Position numbers and translations under genes: made by a program
Part shown: positions 1 to 13,188 of the stretch, one piece after another
How positions within the stretch are numbered: position 1 is the stretch's first letter
How the letters are laid out: every line of letters begins with the position of its first letter
Source: Serratia entomophila
GTDB lineage: Bacteria; Pseudomonadota; Gammaproteobacteria; Enterobacterales; Enterobacteriaceae
Length of the DNA: 64,000 bases
NCBI RefSeq assembly: GCF_021462285.1
Contig: NZ_CP082787.1
Span: forward strand, 248,001 to 312,000
Direction of reading: 5' to 3'
The notes under the pieces: generated by a model
Databases searched by the model: none
The model's input: the letters and a program-made list of their open reading frames with translations, nothing else
What the model was told of the DNA's origin: nothing

Positions 1-1263
1 AATCAGCTTAGCGTAAAAGAAGCCATCGCCATCCTCGGGATGAGGGAGGTTCTGCCGGGCCGGCTCAACCAGCCTGGCGTCGGCATGGCTTTGCAGGAAG
101 GCGGCAATCTGCTCGCTGTTCTCTTCAGGCAGTATTGAACAGGTCGCGTAAACCATCACGCCGCCGGATTTCAGATGCGGCCACACCGCCTGCAGGATTT
201 CCGCCTGCAGGGCGGCAAGTTCGGCGATGTCGCGATCGCGGCGCAGCCACTTGATGTCGGGGTGGCGGCGGATCACGCCGGTGGCCGAGCAGGGGGCATC
301 CAGCAGAATGCGGTCGAACTGTTTATCTCCGCACCACTGTTGCGGCGTGCGGCCATCGCCCAGTTTGACTTCGGCATGCAGACGCAGGCGCTGCAGGTTT
401 TCTTTGACCCGCGCCAATCGCTGTTCGTCGATATCGACGGCCATTACGTGCGCCTTGGGCGCAGCTTCCAGAATATGGGTGGTTTTGCCGCCCGGCGCCG
501 CACACAAATCGAGGATCTGTTCGCCGTCTTGCGGCTCCAGCAGGGAGACGCAGCCCTGCGCCGAGGCATCTTGCACGGTAACCCAGCCATCGGCAAAGCC
601 CGGCAGGCTGGTCACGGCGCACGGCGCCAGCAGGCGCAGCGCGTCAGCATACTCGGCGTGCGGTTCTGCGGCGATGCCGGCCTGGGCCATCAGCTGCAGG
701 TAGGCATCGCGGGTGTGATGCAGACGGTTGACGCGCAGCCACATCGGTGGCTTTTGGTTATTGGCGTCGATAATCTGTTCCCACTGCGCAGGGTAAGCTT
801 GCTGAATGCGTTTCAACAGCCAGCTTGGGTGCAGGTAGCGGCTGTCATTATTGGCGGCACGCTGCAGCAGCTCTTCCTGTTGGCGCTGGAACTGGCGCAA
901 TACGCCATTGATCAACCCTTTTAGCTGCGGCCGCTTCAGCGCGACGGCGCCTTCCACGGTTTCAGCCAGCACCGCGTGCGGCGGAATGCGCGTATACAGC
1001 AGCTGATACAGGCCAACCATCAGCAAATAGTGCAGCGGGCGCTGTTTGCCGGTCATCGGCTTGGCCATCAGCTGTTGAATGCACCACTCGAGCTGTGGCA
1101 GCACGCGCAGGGTGCCGAAACACAGCTCCTGCAGCAGCGCGCGATCCTTGTCGCTGATGGTGTTTTGCAGTGCCGGCAGGACAGTGCTGAGCGACTGGCC
1201 CTGATCCAGCACCTGGCCGATGGCTTTGGCAGCGTGGCTTCGGAGATTGTAATTGTTTTTCAT
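1..1263 (-). CDS. rsmB: 16S rRNA (cytosine-967-C5)-methyltransferase, 3' end cut by window
   Basis: RsmB (Sun/Fmu family) methylates C967 of 16S rRNA using S-adenosylmethionine. The reverse-strand frame starts with [19 protein letters not shown] and stays open to base 1, giving 421 codons. The E. coli protein has 429, so only the last few residues are missing. An N-terminal NusB-like RNA-binding half is followed by a Rossmann methyltransferase half. The SAM-binding stretch [12 protein letters not shown], the [15 protein letters not shown] motif with one catalytic Cys, and [11 protein letters not shown] with the second Cys are all readable. It lies 72 bp downstream of fmt on the same strand, in the def-fmt-rsmB order usual in enterobacteria. 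Function is known from the family; the reading is direct. Confidence 0.95.
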   Translation of the reverse strand, partial: MKNNYNLRSHAAKAIGQVLDQGQSLSTVLPALQNTISDKDRALLQELCFGTLRVLPQLEWCIQQLMAKPMTGKQRPLHYLLMVGLYQLLYTRIPPHAVLAETVEGAVALKRPQLKGLINGVLRQFQRQQEELLQRAANNDSRYLHPSWLLKRIQQAYPAQWEQIIDANNQKPPMWLRVNRLHHTRDAYLQLMAQAGIAAEPHAEYADALRLLAPCAVTSLPGFADGWVTVQDASAQGCVSLLEPQDGEQILDLCAAPGGKTTHILEAAPKAHVMAVDIDEQRLARVKENLQRLRLHAEVKLGDGRTPQQWCGDKQFDRILLDAPCSATGVIRRHPDIKWLRRDRDIAELAALQAEILQAVWPHLKSGGVMVYATCSILPEENSEQIAAFLQSHADARLVEPARQNLPHPEDGDGFFYAKLI

Positions 1264-1295
1264 AGGCTAAAGCTGATAACTATCGGCATTAAGAA

Positions 1296-1324
1296 AGAAA
1301 CAGCCCGGCGTTTGACGGCCGGGC
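1296..1324 (-). terminator. hairpin between fmt and rsmB
   Basis: An 8-bp GC stem (1303-1310 with 1317-1324) around a 6-base loop is followed, read on the minus strand, by a T-rich run (TGTTTCTTTCTT). It looks like an intrinsic terminator or attenuator that would reduce read-through from fmt into rsmB. Confidence 0.5.
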
Positions 1325-1335
1325 GGTGTGGGGGT

Positions 1336-2280
1336 TTACAGCCGATTGCCCGGGGTAAACCATTCTCGACGTGAATTCAGCAAATCCTGCGCCGACATCG
1401 GTTTTTTGCCCGCCGGCTGCAGCTGTGTCAGGTTGAGAACGCCATCGGCGGTCGCCACCTGAATGCCGTGCTTGTCGGCGTGCACTACGGTGCCTGGTTC
1501 GGCGTCGGCGGTTACCGCCAACACCTTGGCCTGCCACACCTTCACCGGCTGATCGTCGATGACGAAGTAGCTGACCGGCCAGGGATTAAAGGCGCGAATG
1601 CAGCGCTCCAGTTGCGCAGCGGACAGGCTCCAGTCCAGGCGTGCCTCTTCCTTGCTCAGTTTCTCGGCGTAGGTCACCAGCGATTCGTCCTGCACTTCAC
1701 GGGTGGCGCTGCCGTCTGCCATTTGCCGCAGCGTGGTCAGCAGCCCCTGCGGGCCGAGCTGCGCCAGCTTGTCGTACAGGCTGGCGCTGGTGTCGTCAGC
1801 AGCAATCGGACAAGCGATCTTGTGCATCATATCGCCGGTATCCAGCCCCACATCCATCTGCATGATGGTGACGCCGGTTTCGCCGTCGCCGGCCCAAAGT
1901 GAGCGCTGGATCGGCGCCGCGCCGCGCCAACGCGGCAGCAGAGAGCCGTGCACGTTAATACAGCCCAGGCGCGGCATGTCCAACACCGCTTTCGGCAGGA
2001 TCAGGCCATAGGCCACCACCACCATTACGTCGGCGTTAAGCTCGGCAACCAGCCGCTGATTCTCTTCCGGCCGCAATGATTTGGGCTGAAATACCGGCAG
2101 CTGATGCTGCTCCGCCAGTACTTTGACCGGGCTTGGCGTCAGCTTGTTGCCGCGGCCGGCCGGCCGATCGGGTTGGGTGAATACGCCGACAATCTGGTGC
2201 CCAGATGACAACAGCGCGTCAAGATGACGCGCTGCGAAGTCTGGCGTTCCGGCGAAAATAATCCGTAAGGAGTCAGACAC
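1336..2280 (-). CDS. fmt: methionyl-tRNA formyltransferase
   Basis: This enzyme formylates the methionyl group on initiator tRNA with 10-formyl-tetrahydrofolate, preparing it for translation initiation in the cytoplasm. At 314 aa it has the usual length. The N-terminal formyltransferase domain opens with [19 protein letters not shown]. It carries the signature around [15 protein letters not shown], where the catalytic Asn/His/Asp triad region lies, followed by [15 protein letters not shown]. The C-terminal tRNA-binding domain (about residue 210 onward) has the [11 protein letters not shown] motif. It follows def by 17 bp on the same strand, so the two form an operon in which one gene adds and the other removes the formyl group. 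Confidence 0.97.
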   Translation of the reverse strand: MSDSLRIIFAGTPDFAARHLDALLSSGHQIVGVFTQPDRPAGRGNKLTPSPVKVLAEQHQLPVFQPKSLRPEENQRLVAELNADVMVVVAYGLILPKAVLDMPRLGCINVHGSLLPRWRGAAPIQRSLWAGDGETGVTIMQMDVGLDTGDMMHKIACPIAADDTSASLYDKLAQLGPQGLLTTLRQMADGSATREVQDESLVTYAEKLSKEEARLDWSLSAAQLERCIRAFNPWPVSYFVIDDQPVKVWQAKVLAVTADAEPGTVVHADKHGIQVATADGVLNLTQLQPAGKKPMSAQDLLNSRREWFTPGNRL

Positions 2281-2297
2281 GTTGATTTCCTGATCGA

Positions 2298-2807
2298 TTA
2301 GGCGCGGGCGTTAAGCTTGGCCATTTTTTCCAGTTTCTGACGGATACGCTGGCGCTTGAGCGGCGACAGGTAATCGACGAACAGCTTGCCGACCAGGTGA
2401 TCCATCTCGTGTTGGATGCAGATCGCCAACAGGTCGTCCGCTTCCAGCTCGAAAGGTTTGCCGTCGCGATCCAGCGCGCGGATCTTCACGTTGGCGGCGC
2501 GTGGCACCAGAGCGCGCTGCTCGGGAATGGAAAGGCAGCCTTCTTCGATGCCGGTTTCGCCGCTTTTTTCCAGCAGCTCCGGGTTGATCAGCACCAGGCG
2601 CTGATCGCGGTTCTCGGAAACGTCAATCACGATAATGCGCTGATGGATATCCACCTGAGTCGCAGCCAGGCCAATGCCTTCCTCTGCGTACATGGTTTCA
2701 AACATATCATCCACGATGCGCTGGATATCTGCATTGACTTCTTTTACCGGCGCTGCGACTTTGCGCAGCCGGTCGTCTGGGAAATGTAATACCTGCAAGA
2801 CTGACAT
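2298..2807 (-). CDS. def: peptide deformylase
   Basis: This metalloenzyme removes the N-formyl group from nascent proteins. All three family motifs are present in the 169-aa product: GIGLAATQ (about residues 45-52), EGCLS (about 88-92, with the metal-ligand Cys) and QHEMDHL (about 131-137, the HExxH metal site). The start [18 protein letters not shown] is the usual enterobacterial one. It is the first gene of the leftward def-fmt-rsmB group and diverges from dprA across a 132-bp gap that must hold both promoters. Confidence 0.98.
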   Translation of the reverse strand: MSVLQVLHFPDDRLRKVAAPVKEVNADIQRIVDDMFETMYAEEGIGLAATQVDIHQRIIVIDVSENRDQRLVLINPELLEKSGETGIEEGCLSIPEQRALVPRAANVKIRALDRDGKPFELEADDLLAICIQHEMDHLVGKLFVDYLSPLKRQRIRQKLEKMAKLNARA

Positions 2808-2939
2808 ATATCTTTAGATCTGTATCCGAGTGATGAAGAAGGTTTAGCTTCTATTCTAGACATTTCCCAGCCTGATTGACAGCATTGCGCACCAATTGCT
2901 CGAATTGGTAATACCACCGCTTTTTGCGAGGGAAAGGTG

Positions 2940-4061
2940 ATGCAGCCAGAAGAAATCGGCATACGAATGCGTGGGGTGGAGGGGCTGGATACGGCGGCAG
3001 CCAGCCGGATGATACGGCAGCTGGCGGCGGCCGGCGCCGTGTCTGGCGCGTTGCTGCGGGAGCTGGGCCTGAATGGCCGGCAATGCGCTCAGTTTCAGCA
3101 GGCGGATCCGCGTTACCTGGCCGCTACGCTGCGTTGGCTGGAACAGGCGGGATGCCGGATGCTGACCTATGGCGAGGCCGGCTATCCCGAGCGGTTGAGC
3201 CATATCGACGATGCGCCGTTATGGTTATTGGTGCAGGGCAATCCGCAGGCGCTGCTGCAGCCGCAAATCGCCATGGTCGGCAGCCGCCAGTTCAGCCACT
3301 ATGGCGAACGCTGGGCGCAGTATTTTGCCGGTGAGCTGACGCACTGCGGTTTTACCGTCACCAGCGGGCTGGCCATCGGCATCGACGGCATCTGCCACCG
3401 CGCCGCGCTGGCGGCCGAGGGTTGCACGGTGGCGGTGTTGGGCTGCGGGCTGGCCAACGTCTATCCGCGCCGGCACCGCCGCCTCGCCGAGCAGATTGTC
3501 GAACAGGGTGGCGCAGTCATTTCCGACCACCTGGTGACCGATCTGCCGTTGGCCGATCACTTTCCGCGGCGCAACCGCATTATCAGCGGCCTGAGCCTGG
3601 GGGTGCTGGTGATTGAGGCTTCGCTGCGCAGCGGCACCCTGATCACCGCCCGCTACGCATTGGAGCAGGGGCGTGAGGTGTTTGCGCTGCCGGGCCCGCT
3701 GGGCAGCCCGATGAGCGAAGGCACGCACTGGCTGATCCAGCAGGGCGCCTATCTGGTCACCGGCCCGAAAGACATCGCCGAACAGCTGGGCAGCGGCCTG
3801 AATTGGCTGCCGCTGGACGAAAATACAACTATTTGTGCGTCTGAGGCCGAAGTTGAATTGCCATTTGCCGATGTGTTGGCTAACGTAGGAGATGAGGTGA
3901 CACCTGTTGACGTCGTCGCTGAACGTGCCGGCCAACCTGTGCCAGAGGTGGTAATCAAATTACTCGATCTGGAGTTAGCAGGGTGGATCGCAGCTGTACC
4001 CGGCGGCTATGTCCGAATAAGGAGGGCAGGCCATGTTCGACGTACTCATGTACTTGTTTGA
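2940..4061 (+). CDS. dprA: DNA processing protein A (DprA/Smf)
   Basis: DprA is a Rossmann-fold single-strand DNA-binding protein that loads RecA on incoming DNA in transformable bacteria. Its role in enterobacteria is less clear. The product is about 373 aa. The family core is clear: [15 protein letters not shown] (about residues 107-121), [29 protein letters not shown] and [12 protein letters not shown] with [23 protein letters not shown]-terminal winged-helix-like region follows ([33 protein letters not shown]). A GTG at 2937 is directly followed by ATG at 2940; I chose the ATG because GAGGGAAAGG lies upstream. The 3' end overlaps smg by 29 bp. Confidence 0.95.
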   Translation: MQPEEIGIRMRGVEGLDTAAASRMIRQLAAAGAVSGALLRELGLNGRQCAQFQQADPRYLAATLRWLEQAGCRMLTYGEAGYPERLSHIDDAPLWLLVQGNPQALLQPQIAMVGSRQFSHYGERWAQYFAGELTHCGFTVTSGLAIGIDGICHRAALAAEGCTVAVLGCGLANVYPRRHRRLAEQIVEQGGAVISDHLVTDLPLADHFPRRNRIISGLSLGVLVIEASLRSGTLITARYALEQGREVFALPGPLGSPMSEGTHWLIQQGAYLVTGPKDIAEQLGSGLNWLPLDENTTICASEAEVELPFADVLANVGDEVTPVDVVAERAGQPVPEVVIKLLDLELAGWIAAVPGGYVRIRRAGHVRRTHVLV

Positions 4062-4506
4062 AACTTATATCCACAATGAACCAGAGATGCGCGTCGATCA
4101 GGATCAGCTGACCGATGATCTCGCTCAGGCGGGGTTTCATCGGGATGATATCTACAACGCGTTGAATTGGCTTGAAAAACTTGCTGACCTGCAGGAAGGC
4201 GAAAATGCGCCTTACTTTATGGATGCCGATCCGCTGGCGATGCGGATCTACACCGAAGAGGAAGGCGTGCGTTTGGATGCCAGTTGCCGTGGTTTCCTCC
4301 TGTTCCTGGAGCAGATTCAGGTATTGAACCTCGAAACCCGTGAAATGGTTATCGATCGTGTTATGGCTTTGGATAACACGGAATTCGATCTCGAAGATCT
4401 GAAATGGGTAGTGTTGATGGTGCTGTTTAATATTCCCGGATATGAAAGCGCCTATCAGCAAATGGAAGAACTGTTGTTTGAAGTAAACGAAGGTTATCTG
4501 CACTGA
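4033..4506 (+). CDS. smg: Smg family protein (DUF494)
   Basis: This is a 157-aa acidic cytoplasmic protein that starts [19 protein letters not shown], typical of the conserved Smg (DUF494) family found directly behind dprA in gammaproteobacteria. No catalytic motif is recognisable, and the family function is not firmly established. The start ATG lies inside the dprA end, preceded by GGAGGGCAGGCC as a ribosome-binding site, so translation of the two is probably coupled. The yrdD start follows after 25 bp. Confidence 0.93.
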   Translation: MFDVLMYLFETYIHNEPEMRVDQDQLTDDLAQAGFHRDDIYNALNWLEKLADLQEGENAPYFMDADPLAMRIYTEEEGVRLDASCRGFLLFLEQIQVLNLETREMVIDRVMALDNTEFDLEDLKWVVLMVLFNIPGYESAYQQMEELLFEVNEGYLH

Positions 4507-4531
4507 GCGGGTAACATGCATAGAAGAAGTT

Positions 4532-5077
4532 ATGACAAAAACAGCGATTTTTGCCACCAGGCAAAATGAACCCTGTCCGGAATGCGGGGCCGAGCTGGTG
4601 ATCCGCAGTGGTCGCCACGGCCCCTTCCTCGGCTGTACCCGTTATCCTGAATGCCAGCATATCCGGCCGTTGAAAGCGCAGGCCGATGGCCATATCGTCA
4701 AGATGCTGGATGGCCAACAATGCCCGAAATGCCAGGCGACGTTGGCGCTGCGTCAGGGGCGCTACGGCATGTTCGTCGGTTGCAGCAATTATCCCGAGTG
4801 TGACCACACCGAAGCGATCGACAAACCGGACGAAACCAGCATCACCTGCCCGCAATGCGGCCAGGGTAAACTGCTGCAGCGCAAATCACGCTACGGCAAG
4901 GTGTTCCATTCCTGCGATCGTTATCCGGAATGTCAGTTCGCCCTTAATTCTAAACCCGTCGCCGGCGAGTGCGCTTACTGCCACTACCCGCTGCTGATGG
5001 AGAAGCGTACGGCAAAAGGCCCGACCCTTTGCTGTGCCAGTAAACTTTGCGGAAAACCCGTCGCAACCACAGAATAA
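4532..5077 (+). CDS. yrdD: YrdD family topoisomerase-type zinc-finger protein
   Basis: The 181-aa protein is built almost entirely of zinc ribbons like the C-terminal part of DNA topoisomerase I. Three well-formed Cys4 units can be read: CPECG...CTRYPEC, CPKCQ...CSNYPEC and CPQCG...CDRYPEC. A fourth, looser CAYC...C pair lies at the C terminus. Each of the three has the GPFLGC/GMFVGC/GKVFHSC type signature before its second Cys pair. It has no topoisomerase catalytic domain. Nucleic-acid binding is inferred from the fold; the physiological role is unknown. It sits between smg and tsaC, as in E. coli. Confidence 0.93.
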   Translation: MTKTAIFATRQNEPCPECGAELVIRSGRHGPFLGCTRYPECQHIRPLKAQADGHIVKMLDGQQCPKCQATLALRQGRYGMFVGCSNYPECDHTEAIDKPDETSITCPQCGQGKLLQRKSRYGKVFHSCDRYPECQFALNSKPVAGECAYCHYPLLMEKRTAKGPTLCCASKLCGKPVATTE

Positions 5078-5084
5078 TCACACC

Positions 5085-5654
5085 ATGACCTCAGAACTTA
5101 CCTCCGCCTTCGCGTCTATCATTGGCGCTCTCAATAATCAGCAGGTTATCGCTTATCCTACCGAGGCCGTATTCGGCCTGGGATGCGATCCCGACAGCGA
5201 GCAGGCGGTCAATGCGCTGCTGGCCTTGAAACAGCGGCCGTGGGAGAAGGGGTTGATCCTGATCGCCGCCGACTATCAGCAATTGCTTCCATACATTGAT
5301 GACAGCGCGCTGAACGAACCGCAGCGCGCAGCGATCTTTGCCAGCTGGCCAGGGCCGGTGACCTGGGTGATCCCTGCCCGGCCGGAAACGCCGCGTTTAT
5401 TAACCGGGCGTTTTAGTTCGCTGGCGGTGCGTGTCAGCGATCATCCGTTGGTGCAGCAGCTGTGCAGACAATATGGCAAGCCATTGGTGTCGACCAGCGC
5501 CAATCTTAGCGGGCAGGAACCTTGCCGCAACGCAGATGAAGTGATGCAGCAGTTTGGTGCCGCGTTCCCGGTATTGGTCGGCAGCGTTGGCGGCCGTCTT
5601 AACCCTTCAGAAATCAGAGATGCCCTGACAGGTGAGCAGATCCGCCAGGGGTAA
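5085..5654 (+). CDS. tsaC: threonylcarbamoyl-AMP synthase
   Basis: TsaC (YrdC/RimN, Sua5 family) makes threonylcarbamoyl-AMP from threonine, bicarbonate and ATP, the first step of the t6A37 tRNA modification. The chosen ATG at 5085 gives 189 aa, the usual length. An upstream in-frame ATG at 5034 would add 17 residues that overlap yrdD and do not look like the family N terminus. Readable motifs are [28 protein letters not shown] (the conserved Lys region), [13 protein letters not shown] and the [10 protein letters not shown] end. It precedes aroE by 15 bp. Confidence 0.95.
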   Translation: MTSELTSAFASIIGALNNQQVIAYPTEAVFGLGCDPDSEQAVNALLALKQRPWEKGLILIAADYQQLLPYIDDSALNEPQRAAIFASWPGPVTWVIPARPETPRLLTGRFSSLAVRVSDHPLVQQLCRQYGKPLVSTSANLSGQEPCRNADEVMQQFGAAFPVLVGSVGGRLNPSEIRDALTGEQIRQG

Positions 5655-5669
5655 ACAGAGGTAATGTGC

Positions 5670-6488
5670 ATGGAGAAGTTTGCGGTATTCGGCAACCCTA
5701 TCGGCCACAGCAAATCACCGCGGATTCATGCGCTGTTTGCCGCTCAAACCGGGATTGAACATCCTTATGGCGCCGTGCTGGCGCCGTTGGACGGTTTTGA
5801 AACCCGCCTGCAGGCGTTTATCGCTGCTGGTGGCCAGGGCGCGAACGTAACGGTTCCCTTTAAGGAACGCGCCTATGCAGCGGCATCCGAGCTCAGTGAG
5901 CGAGCCTCGCTGGCCGGCGCGGTGAATACGCTGAAAGTATTGCCGCAGGGCGGTTTGCTGGGGGATAACACCGACGGCATCGGCCTGTTGACCGATCTTG
6001 AACGCCAGCATTTGGTCCGGCCGCAGGATCGTATTTTGCTGGTGGGCGCCGGCGGCGCGGCGCGCGGCGTGATTTTGCCGCTATTGTCTTTTGGCTGTGA
6101 GTTGACGATCGCCAACCGGACGTTCAGCCGGGCGCAGGATCTGGCTCAGGCATTCAGCCATCTTGGCGAGATCTCGGCATTGCCGTTGGATCAGCTTGGG
6201 CAACGATCGTTTGATCTGGTGATCAACGCTACCGCCTCCGGCATTAACGGTGAAATCCCCGCGTTGCCGAACGGCGTGGTGAATCGCCATACCCGTTGCT
6301 ACGACATGTTCTATCAACGAGGGCTAACGCCATTCCTGGCCTGGGCGCAACAGCAGGGTGCAACCGACTATGCCGACGGTTTGGGGATGCTGGTGGGGCA
6401 GGCGGCCCATGCGTTTCTGCTTTGGCATGGCGTAATGCCGGAAATTGAACCGGTACTGCGTCAGCTGCGCAGCGAACTGGCGGCATAA
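5670..6488 (+). CDS. aroE: shikimate dehydrogenase (NADP+)
   Basis: AroE reduces 3-dehydroshikimate to shikimate with NADPH in aromatic amino acid and chorismate synthesis. Chorismate also feeds the catecholate siderophore pathway encoded further along. The product is 272 aa from ATG 5670 ([16 protein letters not shown]); an ATG two codons upstream is possible. Substrate-site motifs [12 protein letters not shown] and NVTVPFKE (with the catalytic Lys) are followed by the NADP-binding loop VGAGGAARG and NRTFSRA, and the C-terminal [13 protein letters not shown] helix. It is the last gene of the dprA-side group. The small yrdB gene that follows aroE in E. coli is absent here. Confidence 0.97.
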   Translation: MEKFAVFGNPIGHSKSPRIHALFAAQTGIEHPYGAVLAPLDGFETRLQAFIAAGGQGANVTVPFKERAYAAASELSERASLAGAVNTLKVLPQGGLLGDNTDGIGLLTDLERQHLVRPQDRILLVGAGGAARGVILPLLSFGCELTIANRTFSRAQDLAQAFSHLGEISALPLDQLGQRSFDLVINATASGINGEIPALPNGVVNRHTRCYDMFYQRGLTPFLAWAQQQGATDYADGLGMLVGQAAHAFLLWHGVMPEIEPVLRQLRSELAA

Positions 6489-6493
6489 AGAGG

Positions 6494-6515
6494 CCCGTTC
6501 CCGGCAGGGAACGGG
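6494..6515. terminator. hairpin between convergent aroE and yrdA
   Basis: A perfect 9-bp stem (6494-6502 with 6507-6515, CCCGTTCCC/GGGAACGGG) with a 4-base loop fills the 33-bp gap between the two convergent genes. No long T tract follows on either side, so termination would rely on stem strength. Confidence 0.5.
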
Positions 6516-6521
6516 GGCCCG

Positions 6522-7064
6522 TCAGATATCTTCCGACAGATATTCGTCTTTCCAGCGCACGTAGTTATTTGAAGAGTAGATAAGGCCTTCCAGTTCGGCG
6601 GCGGTTAACGGGCGAACCTGGCGCGCCGGGCTGCCCATATAGAGATAGCCGCTGGCCAGTCTTTTGCCCGGCGCCACCAAGCTGCCGGCGCCAATCATCA
6701 CATCGTCTTCTATTACCGCACCGTCCAGCAGGATCGAACCCATACCGACCAATACCCGGTTGCCGATAGCGCAGCCGTGCAGCATGGCCTTATGGCCGAC
6801 GGTCACGTCTTCCCCTATCAGCAGAGGGTAGCCTTCGGGATTATGTTCGGATCTGTGGGTCACGTGCAGTACGCTGCCGTCCTGGATATTGCTGCGCGCA
6901 CCGATCTTTACCGCATTAACGTCACCACGAATGGCGACCAGCGGCCAGATGCTGACGTCATCGGCCAACTCAACGTTGCCGATCACCACGCTGGAAGGAT
7001 CGATCATGACGCGCTGACCGAGTTTGGGGGAGTAATGAAGGTAAGAACGTACTGCATCGGACAT
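6522..7064 (-). CDS. yrdA: gamma-carbonic anhydrase-like hexapeptide protein
   Basis: The product is a 180-aa left-handed beta-helix protein of the gamma-carbonic anhydrase/PaaY family. Hexapeptide repeats run from about residue 20 (VIGNVELADDVSIWPLVAIRGDV) to about 130. Likely metal ligands are the His residues in LHVTHRSEHN and VGHKAMLHGC. The MGSPARQVRPLTAAE tail is typical. Enzyme activity of E. coli YrdA is not clear, so the carbonic anhydrase label is by family only. It faces aroE and diverges from the rrn operon. Confidence 0.93.
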   Translation of the reverse strand: MSDAVRSYLHYSPKLGQRVMIDPSSVVIGNVELADDVSIWPLVAIRGDVNAVKIGARSNIQDGSVLHVTHRSEHNPEGYPLLIGEDVTVGHKAMLHGCAIGNRVLVGMGSILLDGAVIEDDVMIGAGSLVAPGKRLASGYLYMGSPARQVRPLTAAELEGLIYSSNNYVRWKDEYLSEDI

Positions 7065-7231
7065 GGTGATAGCCTCACGTCGGGATCATATTTACCGGCA
7101 ATACTAGACGCTGCTGATGGAATTACAACCAGCCACAGCGGCGGATCCTGTGAAAAACGGGCCTGATCGCGCAAGATCCACCCGAAAGGACTGAAAAGTG
7201 TGCAAACGGAAGGAAAAGATCAAAAAAGGGG

Positions 7232-7268
7232 TTGTGCAAAAAATTCGGATCCCTATAATGCGCCTCCA
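7232..7268 (+). promoter_or_regulatory. rrn promoter P1
   Basis: A -35 of TTGTGC (7232-7237) and a perfect -10 TATAAT (7254-7259) are separated by 16 bp. The sequence after the -10, GCGCCTCC, is the GC-rich discriminator typical of stringently controlled rrn P1 promoters (sensitivity to ppGpp and initiating NTP is family knowledge). Confidence 0.85.
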
Positions 7269-7338
7269 TCGACACGGAGCAAGTGATTCACTTCACGAAG
7301 CGGCCGGGAAGAAAGAGAAAAAATCCTGAAAATTAGGG

Positions 7339-7372
7339 TTGACTCTGAAAGAGGAAAGCGTAATATACGCCA
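7339..7372 (+). promoter_or_regulatory. rrn promoter P2
   Basis: TTGACT (7339-7344) and TAATAT (7361-7366) lie 16 bp apart, about 107 bp downstream of P1, the usual tandem arrangement. Confidence 0.8.
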
Positions 7373-7405
7373 CCTCGAGTTAACAAGCGAAAGCGGCTAA
7401 CTCAC

Positions 7406-7424
7406 TGCTCTTTAACAATTTATC
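7406..7424 (+). promoter_or_regulatory. boxA antitermination site in 16S leader
   Basis: TGCTCTTTAACA is identical to the enterobacterial rrn boxA, which assembles the NusB/NusE antitermination complex on the nascent leader RNA. Confidence 0.85.
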
Positions 7425-7570
7425 AGACAATCTGTGTGGGCACTCCACAAGACGATATCCAGTACCTTCGGGTACGAAAAAATATCAAGTCTTGAAGAGT
7501 GACTAACTGAAGTAAAATTCATGCAGTAACCTTTGAGCATCGCTTCACGAGTTGAAGCAAATCAAGCTTT

Positions 7571-9110
<1,540 letters not shown>

Positions 9111-9315
9111 CCTAATGATATTGATTCGAGTGAAGTGCTCACACAGATTGTCTGATAGAAAGTAATGAGCAAACAAAACCTTGTGGTATAGGTAAGTGCC
9201 GGGAGATGTGTGACTGTCCAGTACAGTGACAAACAACAATGGCGCTCGATTTTTCACGAAAAATCTCACCTCTACCCGAAATTATCGAATCGGTGATTCG
9301 ATAAGCCAATTTCGG

Positions 9316-9391
9316 GTCCCCATCGTCTAGAGGCCTAGGACACTGCCCTTTCACGGCTGTAACAGGGGTTCGAATCCCCTTGGGGACGCCA
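9316..9391 (+). tRNA. tRNA-Glu (anticodon UUC)
   Basis: The 76-nt cloverleaf begins GTCCCC and ends GGGGACGCCA with an encoded CCA. The anticodon TTC is at 9350-9352 in the loop CTTTCAC, and the T loop reads GGTTCGAATCC. It lies in the 16S-23S spacer, so this is a Glu-type rrn operon rather than an Ile/Ala type. Confidence 0.98.
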
Positions 9392-9477
9392 TTCCGATAA
9401 TGAGTGAAAGACATTATCACCGGTTATTCGTAACCTAAAATCTTAAAGATGACTCTTGCGAGTCGTGTTTAAGATAT

Positions 9478-9496
9478 TGCTCTTTAACAATCTGGA
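9478..9496 (+). promoter_or_regulatory. boxA in the 16S-23S spacer
   Basis: TGCTCTTTAACAATCTGG repeats the leader boxA ahead of 23S, where it renews Nus-dependent antitermination. Confidence 0.8.
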
Positions 9497-9625
9497 ACAA
9501 GCTGAAAATTGAAACATGACGGCTGAAATTTATCCCTCCGTAGAAGTACTGGGGTAAAGAGTAACCTGTCATAGAGTCTCTCAAATGTTTGCAATGCGAA
9601 CGATGGAAACATCTTCGGGTTGTGA

Positions 9626-12534
<2,909 letters not shown>

Positions 12535-12638
12535 ACAACACCGAAGGTGTTTTAGAGCAGACGATAGATTTTCAGCGAAGTTCTTAGATTGGTTTCAATG
12601 GCGACACGAAAGTGAAGCGGTTGGAATGAAACAGAATT

Positions 12639-12758
12639 TGCCTGGCGGCAATAGCGCGGTGGTCCCACCTGACCCCATGCCGAACTCAGAAGTGAAACGC
12701 CGTAGCGCCGATGGTAGTGTGGGGTCTCCCCATGCGAGAGTAGGACACTGCCAGGCAT
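12639..12758 (+). rRNA. 5S ribosomal RNA
   Basis: Exactly 120 nt, from TGCCTGGCGGCAATAGCGCG to GCCAGGCAT, with the conserved CCCATGCCGAACTCAGAAGTG segment (quoted in part) in its centre. It follows 23S by about 104 bp, in the standard order. Confidence 0.98.
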
Positions 12759-12772
12759 CAAATAAAACAACA

Positions 12773-12805
12773 AGCCTCATGCGAAAGCATGGGGCTTTTT
12801 GTTTT
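12773..12805 (+). terminator. rrn terminator T1
   Basis: A 10-bp stem (12773-12782 with 12787-12796, one G-T pair) closed by a GAAA tetraloop is followed by TTTTTGTTTT. It starts 15 bases after 5S and corresponds to the E. coli rrnB T1 position. Confidence 0.9.
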
Positions 12806-13026
12806 GTCTGCTATCTGGCGTTCTGCTCGAGCATGGGCATGCGAAAGGCCCGTCGGGAACGGGCCTTAACGCCGCGTGCGGCGGCCCCGGAGGGGAGAGT
12901 CTCAGGATGAGACGAATTGTGTAGGACAAATCCGCCGGGAGCGGATTTGAACGTTGCGAAGCAACGGCCCGAAGGGGGGCGGGGAGGACGCCCGCCATAA
13001 ACTGCCAGGCATCAAACAAAGTAAGA
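12806..13026 (+). repeat. rrn inter-terminator conserved element
   Basis: Between T1 and T2 lies a stable 9-bp hairpin (12845-12853 with 12859-12867). It is followed by a block from about 12921 with the palindrome AAATCCGC...GCGGATTT and hairpins around TTGCGAAGCAA and GGCGGGGAGGACGCCCGCC. The block ends in ACTGCCAGGCATCAAA (13001-13016), an exact copy of the 3' end of 5S plus its flank at 12747-12762. The same layout is known downstream of E. coli rrnB. It looks like the remnant of a second 5S unit joined to a box-type palindromic repeat. Confidence 0.7.
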
Positions 13027-13056
13027 AGCCCTGAACGCGAGTTCAGGGCTTTTTGC
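13027..13056 (+). terminator. rrn terminator T2
   Basis: A perfect 10-bp stem (AGCCCTGAAC, 13027-13036, with GTTCAGGGCT, 13041-13050), loop GCGA and a T run. It follows the duplicated 5S tail just as T1 follows the real 5S. Confidence 0.88.
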
Positions 13057-13079
13057 TGTGTGCGAAAAAGCACAATCTG

Positions 13080-13100
13080 GCGCAGCTAGGCTGCGCTTTT
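13080..13100 (+). terminator. third terminator-like hairpin after rrn
   Basis: GCGCAGC (13080-13086), loop TAG, GCTGCGC (13090-13096), then TTTT. It may act as a backup rightward terminator before the convergent actP. Confidence 0.65.
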
Positions 13101-13131
13101 CAGGGGATCCAATAATAAACGCCGTAAGAGA

Positions 13132-13152
13132 AAAGGCCCCGCAGGGCCTTTG
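13132..13152 (-). terminator. actP-side terminator
   Basis: An AAAGGCCC/GGGCCTTT stem followed on the minus strand by TTTTCTCTT, placed about 40 bp after the actP stop. Confidence 0.65.
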
Positions 13153-13188
13153 ATTAGGGTGTGTTTGCTTTTTTCACTTATTATTCGG

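Larger units (their letters stand above)
7065..7570. promoter_or_regulatory. yrdA/rrn upstream region and 16S leader
   Basis: This 506-bp gap holds the leftward yrdA promoter region and, rightward, the two rrn promoters and the antitermination leader, listed separately. The segment just before P1 (about 7190-7231) is A-rich, as expected for UP-element and Fis-binding DNA; individual sites were not assigned. Confidence 0.6.
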
